From assembly GCF_014898815.1 (NCBI RefSeq), contig NW_026515546.1, positions 124,001 through 188,000 of the forward strand: a stretch of DNA of 64,000 nt. The letters are read 5' to 3'. A program made the position numbers and the translations under genes. Shown here piece by piece: positions 1 to 11,677 of the stretch (the stretch's first letter is position 1; every line of letters begins with the position of its first letter). The notes under the pieces were generated by a model that saw only the letters and a list, made by a program, of their open reading frames with translations, searched no databases and was not told where the DNA came from. Source of the DNA: Panonychus citri (taxonomy: Eukaryota; Arthropoda; Arachnida; Trombidiformes; Tetranychidae).

Positions 1-1796
1 ATGTCAAGCTAACATAAAGATGATGCTTCTGTAAGAAAGAAGCGACAACCATGTGAACATATCGATCTTCCTCATCACGTCCACTTCCCATGAAACAAAG
101 GTGTTTACCACCAGCTAATGATCCAGCCAGAATAGCCTGTTTTTGAGCAGCTAATAGAGCTTGAACTGCAGTATTGAAAGCTGAAGGTTCTTGAAGCATC
201 TGGAAATTCAAATAGAAATGATAAAAATAGGATTATATTGAAATTTTATCACCAGAAAGAGTGAGAGAGAGAGAGAGAGAGATGATAATATCTATCTGAT
301 AAACTATATTATTAGCTAACAAAAAGAGTGAAAATAGTGAAGATTTAAATTACCAAGCTACAATCAAGATGAAAAGCAGTTGATAAATGTCCATTATTAT
401 ATTGCTCGGCTGGTCTACAATCAACGATGAAAAATCTAACACCCGAACTATTTGATGAAGGTATTAGATGTGATACAGGAATAGGTAAACATAAAGCCTG
501 AGCAATATCAGTCAACTCTTTGGTAGATTCAATTCCAGTGTCATAATTGAAAATTAATTTATGTAATTCCTGTTGAAGGGAAAATTGTTATACATTAGTA
601 TTAGTCAAGAGTATAATATCCAATGAATTTCAAGTAATCTGAATAATCTCAATTACTCACATTGATACATCTTGGTGTCTGTGATACATAATGTGTTTCA
701 ACCAGATAAAAGAGATCAGATATATCATCTACTCCGAGGGCACTTGGCACACTATTTAATGTCTTAATAACCGCCTCTCTTGATTGATCTTTCATGTTCA
801 TTATCTCTTCTCTGTGAAAGGAAATGTGAGAAAAGGAAATTAATTATCTTGTAATACAATTGATGGGCAAGATTTGACTTTGGAAAGTGAGTTAATTATT
901 GGTAACTTACTTTGCATTGACTAGCATAACTAATGATAAGAAAAATATTAGAAATGGATTAGATGATTGAAGGTATGCATCCCATAAGGCTAAAAGAGCT
1001 TTAATGTTGACATGGGCTGCAAATAGACTTCGAAACTGTGGAAAATGAAAAGAAATTAGTTTAGTTTAGATGCGATTTAGGAGAGGAGATTAAATTAGAT
1101 GGAAAACTTACCCATGAAAGGGCATACGAATCTGGATTGATCTTTTTGGTGTCTAGAAAAGAGCACAGCTCTGGATCATGATAGAATAATAATAATCTCA
1201 AAAGGTGGAAAGGTTGATCATTGAGAGAATGAGATTCTTCCTGATCAGGTGAGGAAGAATAAGTGAAAACATTTGGAATGAATTTTCGGTGAATAATTTC
1301 AAATAAATTGTACAAATCATCTCGGTCAACCTTTAAAGCCAGCAAAGGTTGTAGTATCTCAAGCCATCCATTGTCAGTAAAATATTTAACCCCACAAGTT
1401 TCAGCATAAGTTGTTAAAACTGTTTCCAATTCACTAGTTATTGCAAGTCTATCGTCTTCCGGATTACCCAAGGCTTCAACTAATTTAACACAGTCTTCTC
1501 TGATTGCTGATTGTTCCTCGAGACCGAAAAACTCCTTTAAATTAGGCTTCTTATCCTTTAAACCAAGATAAGACTATAAGAGAGAAAGAGAATATAAGAA
1601 AAGATTAGAATTAGATCAAAATAATAAGAAGACCAATTAAAAGGACAAAATGACATTCAGTCAATCGACTGACAATTACAAACCATCAAACATAATCTGA
1701 TCTAAATGAAGAAGAAGAGAGAGAGAGAAAAGAGCATAAATATCAACTCACCTTCCATATGAGAGCTCGGTTTTCTTCAGTGATATTTGCTTCCAT
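1..1796 (-). CDS. TBC1D23: TBC1 domain family member 23 (5' part, runs off window)
   Basis: Six exons on the minus strand: 1796-1752, 1573-1112, 1035-911, 811-661, 569-354 and 199 to the window edge. Phases agree at every GT-AG junction, giving about 399 residues here. The N-terminal part is a TBC domain (roughly 1-270; LLLFYHDPELCSFLD and YALSW are family signatures). It is followed by the rhodanese-like domain, recognised by VDCRPAEQYNNGHLSTAFH and KHLCFMGSGRDEEDRYV. In vertebrates TBC1D23 bridges golgins at the trans-Golgi to the WASH complex on endosome-derived vesicles, and its TBC and rhodanese folds lack catalytic activity. The start is the first ATG of a short 15-codon exon. The C-terminal part lies outside the window. 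Product identity is high confidence; the gene symbol is taken from the vertebrate orthologue. Confidence 0.93.
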
Positions 1797-2567
1797 TTCT
1801 TATCTCTGGCTCTCTAAGAAAGTATCTTTTAAAACAAATGCAATTATCTTCAATGGGTCATGATAAAAACACGAGAGGGTTGGGTGTATAAAAATTGATT
1901 GGATTGAGAGGAAAAAAAATTGATTCACCAAAATGGTTGATATAAAGATAAAGTAAAGAGAAAAGACAATCAAGAATATTTTATCACCAATAAAGCAGAA
2001 ATCATCTTGATCAGAGAAAATATGTTAAAATAAAACAAAACGTTACTTCAACATACGGAATGGAAACAAGAACAAGATGGAATAAAATAAAAGGTAAATA
2101 AATTGATAGTTCGCATTGGATAACAACAAATAGAGAAAAGAAAAAAAAAATAACAAAAAAGAGAAGAGAGAAAATTAAAATAAGAATTGATTTAAGTGTA
2201 TAAATATAATTGATTTAGCAAGACATAAGCCTAATCAACGGGGAACAACAATTAGCGACAGTAAATGTGTCATTTAAAAAACAAACTGAATTACATTACA
2301 ATAGATAAATAAATAATTACAACAACAAAAATAAATTGTTACGATAACAATTAGTGAATAGTTGGCGACAATAACGATTGTGTCGCTAGTGATTTTCTTC
2401 TCTGTCTTTTTCTCTTTCTTTGTCCATATGATTTTTTGAAATTCTTTTTTTTAAGCGCGCGAACTTTAAAGTAACGAAAAAAACTCGAATCGAAAGTAAT
2501 TTTTTCTTTAATTTGATCGAAAAAAAGTATCAAATAAATTACTTTCAATTTCCAATCAATTAAAAAC
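1797..2567. other. AT-rich intergenic region
   Basis: Spacer between the divergent TBC1D23 and secreted-protein genes. It must hold the TBC1D23 promoter, but I see no clear TATA/TCAGT pair. The open frames present are short, Lys/Phe-rich and unsupported. Confidence 0.5.
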
Positions 2568-3340
2568 AAGTCGGTGAACTTTGATTGTCAAAAAGAGAAG
2601 AAGAAGAAAAAGTTTGTTAACCCTTTTCATTTGTTTCTAATACGTGAGGTCAGAGACAAAATCCCTCAAAGGGATAATCAAGTAATCGTATTTAATGAGA
2701 TAATTAATTTCTCTAATTCTTTCTTCATACTGATTAATCATCTTCACAACAGGTAAGTGAAAGTCTCATTGAAGAATAATTAACTTGTTATCTAAGGTGA
2801 GAGAACATGTTTAACCCTTTAAGTGTTTTTCTCTTCCAAAGGTTCACAGCTGATAAGTTGTTTTCTTTTTGTTTTCTTTTGTTTTTAATTTTCTTCTTCC
2901 ATTGGATCCGTAAGGTTAACGGTTTTAATTTAATTCTCTCATCATTAGCTAATGGCAATTATCTTAATTTCTTCCGTAGTAATTAGAGTAATTCTCATGT
3001 CATTTTGTTGTTCTTCTCCTTTGTCCCAACTTCAGGTTCTGTCATTAAATGGATCATATTTTGGCGTCAGAAATTAATGGTTACCTTAAATTAGTAACAA
3101 TTTATTTCTCTTCCGATGGTAATTAAAGTTAAACTTGTTTTCAATTGATCCTTAGACTTTATCTTGTTATTATCCATCATTAACTTTTTTTCTTTCTTTT
3201 TTTCTCTCGCTCTCTTTTTCACTTTCTATTTCATTTACTACTCTCTGTTTCTTTGCTCCTTAGAAATTAAAGTTCAGGGTTGGCTCATGGAACCTTCGCC
3301 TCTTCCCCTATTCTGGTTACCATGTTGTCTTCATCATGGA
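2568..3340 (+). repeat. Direct duplication, copy 1 (upstream of secreted gene)
   Basis: This block matches 4850-5345 in the same orientation. The best-conserved parts begin AAGTCGGTGAACTTTGATT, include ATACGTGAGGTCAGAGACAA and continue through ATCTTCACAACAGGTAAGTG. Later patches (TTATCCATCA, GGAACC.TCGCCTCTT) show that the match extends in degraded form to about 3340. Copy 1 sits directly upstream of the TATA box of the gene at 3556. Confidence 0.75.
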
Positions 3341-3362
3341 ACGAAACACCTTCCTGACCTTC

Positions 3363-3370
3363 TATAAATA
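3363..3370 (+). promoter_or_regulatory. TATA box of the Pro/Gln-rich secreted gene
   Basis: TATAAATA lies about 190 b before the ATG. Transcription probably starts near 3394-3400 (CAGAGTATCATTTC). A 5' UTR intron then runs from 3462 (GTAAGT) to 3555 (TTTAG), so the coding exon begins exactly at the ATG. Confidence 0.6.
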
Positions 3371-3555
3371 CGGTCCGACCGATGGAACAGAGTATCATTT
3401 CTAATTCTTGAAACATCCAAGTTACTTTTCGGTTTCCTTCACCAACGTTTATCTATTGAAAGTAAGTCTTCATTTTCTTTTCTTTTCTATTCTTTTGATT
3501 GTTACTAATTGTTTGGTGATTTTTCTTGATTTTGTTTCCGTTCATTTGTATTTAG

Positions 3556-4455
3556 ATGAAGCTTTTCCTTGTTCTTGCTGCTTTGGTCGCTTGTGTCTCT
3601 GCTTACGATGTCAAAGGAATTAAGCCTCCTACAGGTAAATTGTGATTTTCTTGTAATTCATCACATTCGACTTTGTTAAACTGAAGACTAATCAAATTGT
3701 TTACTTTCTTAGGTAATAGAAACTTTTACTTACCACCAAGTCGTCGAGCTGTTGCTTATCCAGTAAACGATGGTAAACCCGTTAGACAAACACCTTACGA
3801 TAATGGTAATTATGGTAAAACTCAGGAACCAGCGAAAGGCTTCGAACCAGTTAAACCTTATCAAGATCCCGTTAAGAGTTACGAGCCAATGAAAGGCTAC
3901 CAGCCACAGAGACCAGTCTTTCAAAAGCCCGTTGAACAACAAGTGAAGGTACAAAAACCGGAGGTTCCTCCAGTTCCACAAGAACCACAAGCTCCATCAG
4001 CACCTCAACCACCTCAACCTCAAGATTTTGACTCCGATGATCAATCTGATAATTTCGATGGTCCAACACAACCAGCTTTAGGTTACGATTCATCAGATGA
4101 TTCAGAGGACTCACTTGGCCCTCAATCACCTTTTCCATCAGCACCAATTCCTCAATCATCAATTCCCCAAGGATCTGTTCCACAAGCCCCAGTTCTCCGA
4201 TCACCAACTGCTCGTCGACCTTACTATCAACCCCAACAACAACAACAACAACAACAACCTCAATATCAACAAGCACCTCAACTTCAACAACAATATCCAC
4301 AAGAACCTCAGGCTTATCAACCCCAATTAGCCCAAACACCTCAACAGCGTTACGATGTACCACTTACTTATGGCCGTCGACCAGCGACAACTTTACTTCG
4401 AACACCAAACGGTTTCCATTCATCCCCTGGACTCGCCGCTTACCCAATGTACTAA
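3556..4455 (+). CDS. Secreted Pro/Gln-rich low-complexity protein
   Basis: Two coding exons, 3556-3634 and 3713-4455, joined inside a glycine codon; 273 residues. The N-terminus (MKLFLVLAALVACVSA) is a clear signal peptide. The mature part is low complexity: K/P/Y-rich repeats such as KGFEPVKPYQDP and KSYEPMKGYQPQ, then a Pro-rich segment, an acidic Ser/Asp patch (YDSSDDSEDS), a poly-Gln tract from CAA repeats, and a C-terminus rich in Arg, Tyr and Pro. There are no cysteines after the signal peptide. The composition would suit an extracellular structural or coating protein (cuticle, egg, silk or saliva), but I recognise no family. The flanking duplication of its upstream region suggests a tandem copy may once have existed. 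Confidence 0.85.
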
Positions 4456-4849
4456 TTCATCAAACTATAAACCAATCAGGTGAAAACAATTTTTCACTCA
4501 TATCTCTTCATCAAATTACCTCTCCATTATTATAAGATGCACATTTCTCATTAATATTAATCGATCTCTTTCCCACTCCACCCAATCCAAGAACAAATTA
4601 CGTTCATCACGTACTCATAAATTGTATTCAATTAAATAAAAAGAGACAATCAATGCAAATTTACTTTAAGTATTCGGAATTTAATCTGATTTAGTTCTAA
4701 TCCATCAATCCATTAAAAAACAAATAACAGTTGATTAGCAAAAATATTTTCGCGTTTTTTGCTGGAAAGGTAAACAAAATTCGACAAAATTAAGCTCGAA
4801 AACACAAGGACAAAGGAGTAATTTTGTTCCAACAATTAAAGAAATTAAC
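4456..4849. other. 3' flank of secreted gene
   Basis: AT-rich sequence with AATAAA-like motifs near 4637 that could end the upstream transcript. No gene seen. Confidence 0.4.
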
Positions 4850-5345
4850 ATCAAGTCGGTGAACTTTGATTATCGAAAAGAATAGAAGAAGAAAAAAAGT
4901 TTGTTAACCCTTTTCATTTGTTTCTCTTCCTTTGATTCTAATACGTGAGGTCAGAGACAAAATCCCTCAAAGGGATAATCAAGTAATCGTATTTAAAGAG
5001 ATAATTAATTTCTCTGATTAACCATCTTCACAACAGGTAAGTGAAAGTCTCATTGAAATAAAAGGTTAAACTGTTGAGAATAATTAACTTGTTATCTTTA
5101 AGTGAGAAAACATGTTTACCTTTTTCTTAGGCGATGGTTACGATTGTAAGTAAAACTGATCTTTCACTTGAGGAAGAACTGGTAACTTTGTGCCGAAGTT
5201 AATTAGAACTTGTTTCAAATTCATCCTTCAACTTGATGATTATCCATCAATTCACTATTCCGAATCTCTCTCAACCTTCAATGTCTTTGGTTCTTGCAAC
5301 CAGAATCCAGAATAGACCAGGGGAACCATCGCCTCTTAGCTCACC
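4850..5345 (+). repeat. Direct duplication, copy 2 (downstream of secreted gene)
   Basis: Degraded copy of 2568-3340, same orientation, with small deletions that make it shorter. The TATA element of copy 1 is not preserved at the corresponding place, and no intact coding copy follows it. Confidence 0.75.
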
Positions 5346-7335
5346 CTGAACACCACGATGACCAGTAATAATTAGCCTCTAACTTATGATCTGAATGAGG
5401 GAATCACATCTCAATCTTGAATCATTCAAGGAAATTATATTTTCTATTAAAAAGATCAAATTACTCTCATAAACTTAAAAAGTTTACCAAATCAAGGATA
5501 AACATACTGGACAATATTTTGGAATCTCGTAGATGATTTATCACTGGTTTTACCCGAGGAAATGTCAATTAATAGTCTATCAAGAATTGGAACATAGAAA
5601 ATAATTAAAAGGAAAAGTCTAGTTGACTAAATGTAAAGATTTTGGAATAGAAAACAAGTTCAATCATAAGAAACACTTTTCACTTTTTTCTCAACAATTT
5701 GATTTCAACGAAACATCCAGAGAATTAAGAATCAGAACCTCGTTCGATGGCTAAAGATTATATATAAAATCCCATCAAAGTATCACCAATTCTAGGAAAT
5801 AAAATATCATTCCAATCTCAATAATAATTATAATTCATCTCAACAGATTAACCAAGAATTAAAACTTAGAAAAATGTAACAAATAAACAATAGAATGACA
5901 ATCGTCACAACAAGAGATCAAGAGAGTCAAAGGCAGAGTTTTTCTCTCAACACATAAATAATGAGTCTAATCCATGAATAAATAATTCGAGAATCAATTT
6001 GAACACAAAACAAAAAGAATACGAGTAAACAATTAAATCTTTTAAATGAAAAGTTTTAATTGCGAAAATTAAAAAAGAAAAGCTCACTAGTGTCATCTAG
6101 TTTTCTAAAAGAGAAACTCAAACTCTTTTCTTTTATCGCTCAGTTCATTTCTCTTCATCTCTTTATCTTCAATGGAACATTAGTTTTTGTTTGTTTGTTT
6201 TTCTCAAGTTTTGTTTGATTTGATTTTTTTTTCTTCTATTTATTGGTTATAATTTCAATTGTTATTTTCTGTGATTTCTAAATATAAATAATCTACGGGC
6301 GATTATCACAATTCCATTGGGTTAACTCTTCTTCCTTATTGTCTTTGAAGTTCTCTTCTGGGTTCCCTTTTCGATGTTATTCTTGTCTTCCATCCTCTCA
6401 ACTTTTTCTCCACCACCACCACCATCATCATCACCACCACCACCATTACCATCATCATAATCATCATCATCATCAACATAACCACTTCCACCACCACCAT
6501 AATCTTTCTTTCTGTCTCCTCCTTGGTTTTAAAGGAAGAGAGATAAGGGGAATAAGACCTTTTAACTGCCCAACAAACTACAGAATCTTTTGGTTATCTC
6601 TTTTGCTTTTTTCTTTTGCCTTTTCGATATTTTCGCCTATCCTATTTACCCTCTTCATCTTCCTTTTCTTCCTCTCCCAAGACCATCTCTCTTTTTTGCT
6701 TTTTTTCACCCTCAGTGTGTCTTCCTCTCTCTCTCTCTCTCTTCCCTTCTCTCCCTCTCTATCTTCCTACCTCATCGGTTGTATCTTTCTCACACACACA
6801 ACACACTCGGTGGATATTTTTGCTTTTTTTTCCTGAACAATACCTTTTATCATCTGTTTTGATAAGTCAATCTCTCTACCTTCATTCGCTTATTTTTACC
6901 CTCATCTTCATACACTTTGATCTGATTGGGTTCTCTCCATTCTCCCTCACTCTCTGTGTAATCTTCATTTTATTTTTTGATTGTTTGGATTCATCGTTGA
7001 TTATTTTCTGGAACTTTTTTGCTGTACTTTCATTTCTCTTCTCTACCCTCTCTCTCTCTCTCTCACCATTCCAACTGATTACTCAACCATCATCATCCTG
7101 TTCACAAAAAGTTACTACATCTTGTGCTTCATTTACCTCTTTTTCATCTCTACTGGTGAATATCTTTTTCTTTTTACAAAGTGACGATCCTTGTCTCTTC
7201 ATCTTCTCTTCTAACTGAGTCCCTTACACAACACAAACACACACACACAGTTTCTGTTTTTTGGGTGTTTTTGCTTGGATTGGTTTATGTGCTTGGAAAC
7301 AGGTACCTTGTTGTTAAAACCTGTTTTTCACTCTC
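5346..7335. other. Intergenic region and pyrimidine-rich 5' flank/UTR
   Basis: 5346-6120 holds nothing recognisable. From about 6120 to 7335 the plus strand becomes strongly T/C-rich with CT runs (6729-6765, 7047-7064) and CA runs (7232-7246). It probably contains the promoter and long 5' UTR of the gene starting at 7336. Open frames here are Ser/Phe/Leu-rich translations of simple sequence and were not called. Confidence 0.5.
6408..6505 (+). repeat. Imperfect (CAC/CAT)n microsatellite
   Basis: A run of about 95 b made of CAC, CAT and related triplets. A translation of one frame would be poly-His. Confidence 0.85.
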
Positions 7336-9403
7336 ATGGAAAATTTTGGTCTCTCTCCGGACAAAGTGGAAAAGCTTTACCACCAAGCTCTTCGTCTTAA
7401 TCATCTCACATCTCAAGTTCATCTCATGCCAACCGAAAAGAAGAGTAATGGTGAATCTTCTAAGGTTAAAGCTCGACCTTCAACGGGTAAAATAAGTAAC
7501 AATAATAATAATAATAATTGTAAAGCAACACCTAACTCAGCAGGAACCATGAGAACAGACCAATACTCTTCATTGTTGGACCAATCGTTGCGAGAATGGG
7601 AAGTTTTCAAATATGGTGATGATTATGGTTTCAAAGATCTACCCACTGATCCAACCACTAGTAGTCCAAAAGACCAATACCCTGGCCAATACTCTGGTGA
7701 ACACAATAATGATACCAACAATAGAATCTCATCAAATTTGATAAGTGATAACTTTAACAATTTAGTTGATGATGATGCTTTCAGTGGAGATTTTATCAGT
7801 GTTCTTAATAATGTTGAAGTAATCGGTGAAAAGTTTGTCAAAGAAATTCAAGCCATGAAGAAACTTTTCAATTCAAATGATACATTTAAAAATCAATTTG
7901 AAAAAGTTTTCTGTACATTGAGAAGAGAAAAGATTAGATTGGAAATTGATCTTCTTCAAGCAAGAAGATGCATTGAAAGTCTTAAAAATCAATTAGTTAT
8001 CGTTCAAGAAGAAGCCGATCAATGTAGAAGAGAATTAGATGAAGAGAGACATTGTTCAAATTTACGAATCCAAAAGATGATGAGACGATTTAATGATACC
8101 AAAAACGCTCTGGATAAAACACAGAAACAATTGGCCATTCGACGGATTAATTCATCTAAAGAAAGCTCAAAATCAACGATGATCACACCACCAACTATAA
8201 CACCCATCATAACAATTAAAGCATCAATCAACAAAAGTAACAATAATAATAATAACAGTCAACATGATTCATCCCCAGAAGGAAAATCTTATGGTGAAAA
8301 TGGTGAAGCAATGGAAGAACCAGCAGGATCACCTGAATCTTGTAATGAACAAGCACAAGATGATTTATTACCTTCATCTCGTAATGGTAAATCTCCAACC
8401 AGTAATTCATCAGTTGATTTAAACTCAAATCTAAATGGTGAATGTGATTTAAGTGAAGAGCTTGATTTAAGCACCAATCATGCTGATCATCCAATGAATG
8501 GAAGCGCTGCTTGTAACAGTGATTCATTTGAAGTAACCCTTGAAGAGATGGGCTTAGATTGTTTACCAAATGAGACCAATGATCCTTGTATATGTGCTGC
8601 TATTGTTATGAACAAAGGACGAATTATTTTGCACAATTTAAAAAGATCAGAATATTTGGCAACAATTTACGAGTATCGTAAATATCGCCCCGAGTTTACT
8701 GATGGAGACAACGATTCACCAATGGATCCAAATGAGGAAGATTATGATTTTGTTAATATGCTTCCAGGTTCTTGGTTCAATTCAAACATTGACGGCTGGT
8801 TCATTGGTAGCGAAACACCCGAAGAGAAAAATCGAAATCATCCAAGATTATCTGTAAGTAATTACCTAATCTCTTTCTCGAATACCAAATTCGTTAATCT
8901 AATCAATTGGTTCTATTTATTAATAACAAAAGATTATTTCTCATAATTAACCGATAAACTTTTTCTTGTTTCTCTTTTAGGATTATATCCTTCTCGAAGG
9001 TCTAATACCTGTTGAGAAGGCGCTTTACATTCAACATGTTGTTATGAAGGAAGATGTTAAACACGCAACTCAAGTGGCCTCCGTTCTGATCCGTCGAGTT
9101 TTACCAGATATTTATGTTAAAAATTCTCTTCTCAGTGGCAATACCCTCAAAGATGAATATCCACCCGCTAAATGTTTCATCGAATCATTGGCCAATGGTT
9201 TACCTCTTGGTGTTGGTTATCGTAGATTTTTAGCCATTCAAGCTCACGCTTTTCGAGTGATTGGTAAATATGGTCCATTAAGCTATATCGAAATACAATC
9301 TGTCCGTACAACAATCAGCAAGTGTCTTAAAGAGCGTCGTCGAGATGATCGACGATCTGGTTTAAAGCGAAAACGTTCATCCACCTCAGTGCTTCCTTTA
9401 TAA
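7336..9403 (+). CDS. Coiled-coil protein, conserved C-terminal region of unknown function
   Basis: Two exons, 7336-8853 and 8981-9403, phase 0 junction; 646 residues. The first 150 residues are polar with an Asn run. Residues about 155-270 form a long charged coiled coil (FEKVFCTLRREKIRLEIDL ... ADQCRRELDEERH). A Ser/Asn/Glu-rich linker follows. The last 240 residues look globular, for example DPCICAAIVMNKGRIILHNL, GSWFNSNIDGWFIG and, in exon 2, VASVLIRRVLPDIYVKNSLL and KCFIESLANGLPLGVGYRRF. The extreme C-terminus is basic (KERRRDDRRSGLKRKR), resembling a nuclear localisation signal. The VLIRRVLPDIYVKNSLLSG stretch is faintly like a BEN domain; this is a guess, not an assignment. The start is the first ATG after a pyrimidine-rich leader. 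Confidence 0.82.
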
Positions 9404-10647
9404 AATACAAATTCAATTGTAAATAATGACCACAATTCCCATTTACCGATCTAAATTTTGGACCTGGTAAACTAATCGCACATCTAAAATTCTGTACATC
9501 GCCTTATTCATTCCAATTTTATTCACCATCGTGATCTTATCTCTCTTCAAATTTTCATACATTTATCATAATCTTGGCGATTAATTTGATCTCATTCATG
9601 AAAATTGTTCCTACCGCCAACTGTTTCCCTGGTGAATTGTAACTTTATTTTCCCGTTAATCGTTAATATCAAGCCATCATTTTTATCACCACCGTCATTA
9701 TCATCACCACCACCGCCACCATTAACAATAACAAATTACCACCAGCATATTCATCTTAATCATATCATGATTACAACAATCAAAATGTTGAAACAAAAAT
9801 CAGCCGCTTGTCCAAGCACAAAACTCCCTCACCACTGTGCTTTACAGAGTTAATTTAGATATAATTTGATTATTGATTAACCTTATTTTGTACATTTCAA
9901 CCCACCAATATCGCCTTAATCTCTTACCAGGATGGGTGAAAAAAACTCACAAACAATTCAAATTAGTGCAACAATTAAAAGTTGATTGTTCGCATCCTCA
10001 AACTATTCATCAAAATGCTTTAATTAAAAAGTGTTTCATCTGTGCATCATTTTTAAACTTTAATTCCATCCCAGAGAATGTGTATGAATCTTTCAGTCGT
10101 ATTTGTATCCTCATCATTCCCACTCGAAATCTATGTAATCATATTGACAATTCCATCATCATCATCATCCATAAAATCAAAGAGGAAATTTTTCCATGAT
10201 TTAAGTTTAAGGGAAACAATTGAAACTTAATTTGATCGGATTTCAGTGTTGAATACTGACAATAAGATGAAATATAATCTAATCAAGATTAATCTCTATT
10301 TTTTAATTTATCGTAAAGACAATTATTGTAAGATTTTGACTCGAACCATGAAATATTCCGATTCTTTGATCACCCCAAATTCTGGTGACCAAAGGATTTG
10401 AATCTAAATAAATATAAATTAACTGATTCTTTATGAAAAGTATTTATTTCATCTCATTAGATGATAAGATCTACAATAGTGATGATGCAAATGATGATTA
10501 ATCTTCCTATTCTGGAACCATAGAAAATGATGAGATACACTTATTATTACCACCATCGAATCATCAGATTGATTAATAATCTCTGAAATTTATAATTAGA
10601 AATGAAGAAGAAAAATCTAAAATCAATCGATTATTGAAGAAAACAAT
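9404..10647. other. Intergenic, convergent 3' ends
   Basis: 3' flank of the coiled-coil gene and of the paired-box gene. It contains CAT/CAC-rich patches (9685-9730, 10155-10172). Short open frames at 9605-9853 and 9873-10199 look like noise. No RNA gene or promoter was seen. Confidence 0.5.
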
Positions 10648-11677
10648 TTATTTAATTGAACCCAAAATATCTCTAATTAAAAATGAAGGTGAAGATGAGT
10701 TTAATTTTGAACAATTAATCGGATCAATTTTCGGTGAAACTTGAGGATTAAGTTGATTAGAAGAGGAATGAGATTGATAAATTGAGACACGATGATGTTG
10801 ATGATTAAGACTATGAAGATTTCTAGGAGTTGATTGTCCAGTGCATGAGGAAAGCGACCGGACAATTGGATCACAATTAACTTTACTCGGTTTATGTTTA
10901 CCATAAGATTGACGGAGAATCCGATTAATTGATGAGATGCTTGGTAACGATTCTTTGGAGCAAATTTTTTCCTCCAACAATTTATCCCTAATTTCCCATG
11001 CAAACAATGAACTATTGGATTCCTTATATTCCTTAATCTTCCTCTTGACCAATGGAGTGGACACACGAGGTTTACTTCCACCTACAATTAGCACGGATCA
11101 ATTAAAACAAGCAACAATTAAAGCATTTCAATCTTCCAAAGTAGTAAATCAAACAGTAACAAGAAATAACTTTTCAACCAAAACAAATTGTTCAGTTCAA
11201 TGTGATTTGATTTGTCAGGTTAACAATTAACTACTCACCTATTGCTCCAGGCATAATTGACCCCGTTTCAGCAAATTTGGCCAGTATCTTGGACACACAT
11301 CCATGGGAGACCAGTAATTGTCGGGATATATCGCAAGGTCGATAACCACAAACCGCTAATTCCAATATTCGTAATCGTATATGGAAAGGTAAAGGTTTCC
11401 CATTTGAAAAGGTTCCTCCCAATTGATTGATACCGTTTGTGGTTGTCGATGGTGAAGATGATGGAAATAGATTAATTGTCGACGAAGAACTGTTAACAAT
11501 TAAATTGTTACAATCACTTTGATTTGTTGCTGTTGCCAAAGATGAGGAACCATTTGAATTTAGTAGAAATGAGAAAGCGGGTAACGATGAAACAAACGGA
11601 GCTAAATTAGCCAATGATTTATGATTAATCTCATCGGATTTGATTAAATTACTCATGATTAGATTGTAATCGAACAA
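10648..11677 (-). CDS. Paired-box transcription factor, Pax1/9 (Pox meso)-like
   Basis: Two exons, 11677-11239 and 11081-10648, joined inside Gly147; 290 residues. A Ser/Asn-rich N-terminus precedes a complete paired domain, about residues 82-208: INQLGGTFSNGKPLP, RPCDISRQLLVSHGCVSKIL, ETGSIMPGAIGGSKPRVSTP, FAWEIRDKLL and PSISSINRILRQ. GSI(M/L)PGAIGGSKPRV favours the Pax1/9-Pox meso class, and the absence of a homeodomain before the stop agrees. The last residues contain FLIRDIL (280-286), which fits the eh1/octapeptide consensus FxIxxIL that recruits Groucho corepressors. The N-terminal start is uncertain (Met1 or Met8, or an upstream exon). In arthropods such genes pattern mesoderm and limbs. 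Confidence 0.9.

Noticed and set aside
6339..7218. Long Ser/Phe/Leu- and His-rich open frames before 7336
   Set aside because: They translate CT, TTC and CAC/CAT simple sequence, overlap each other in several frames and have no domain; treated as leader/promoter DNA.
8019..8569. Minus-strand frames opposite the coiled-coil gene
   Set aside because: Shadows of the plus-strand coding sequence.
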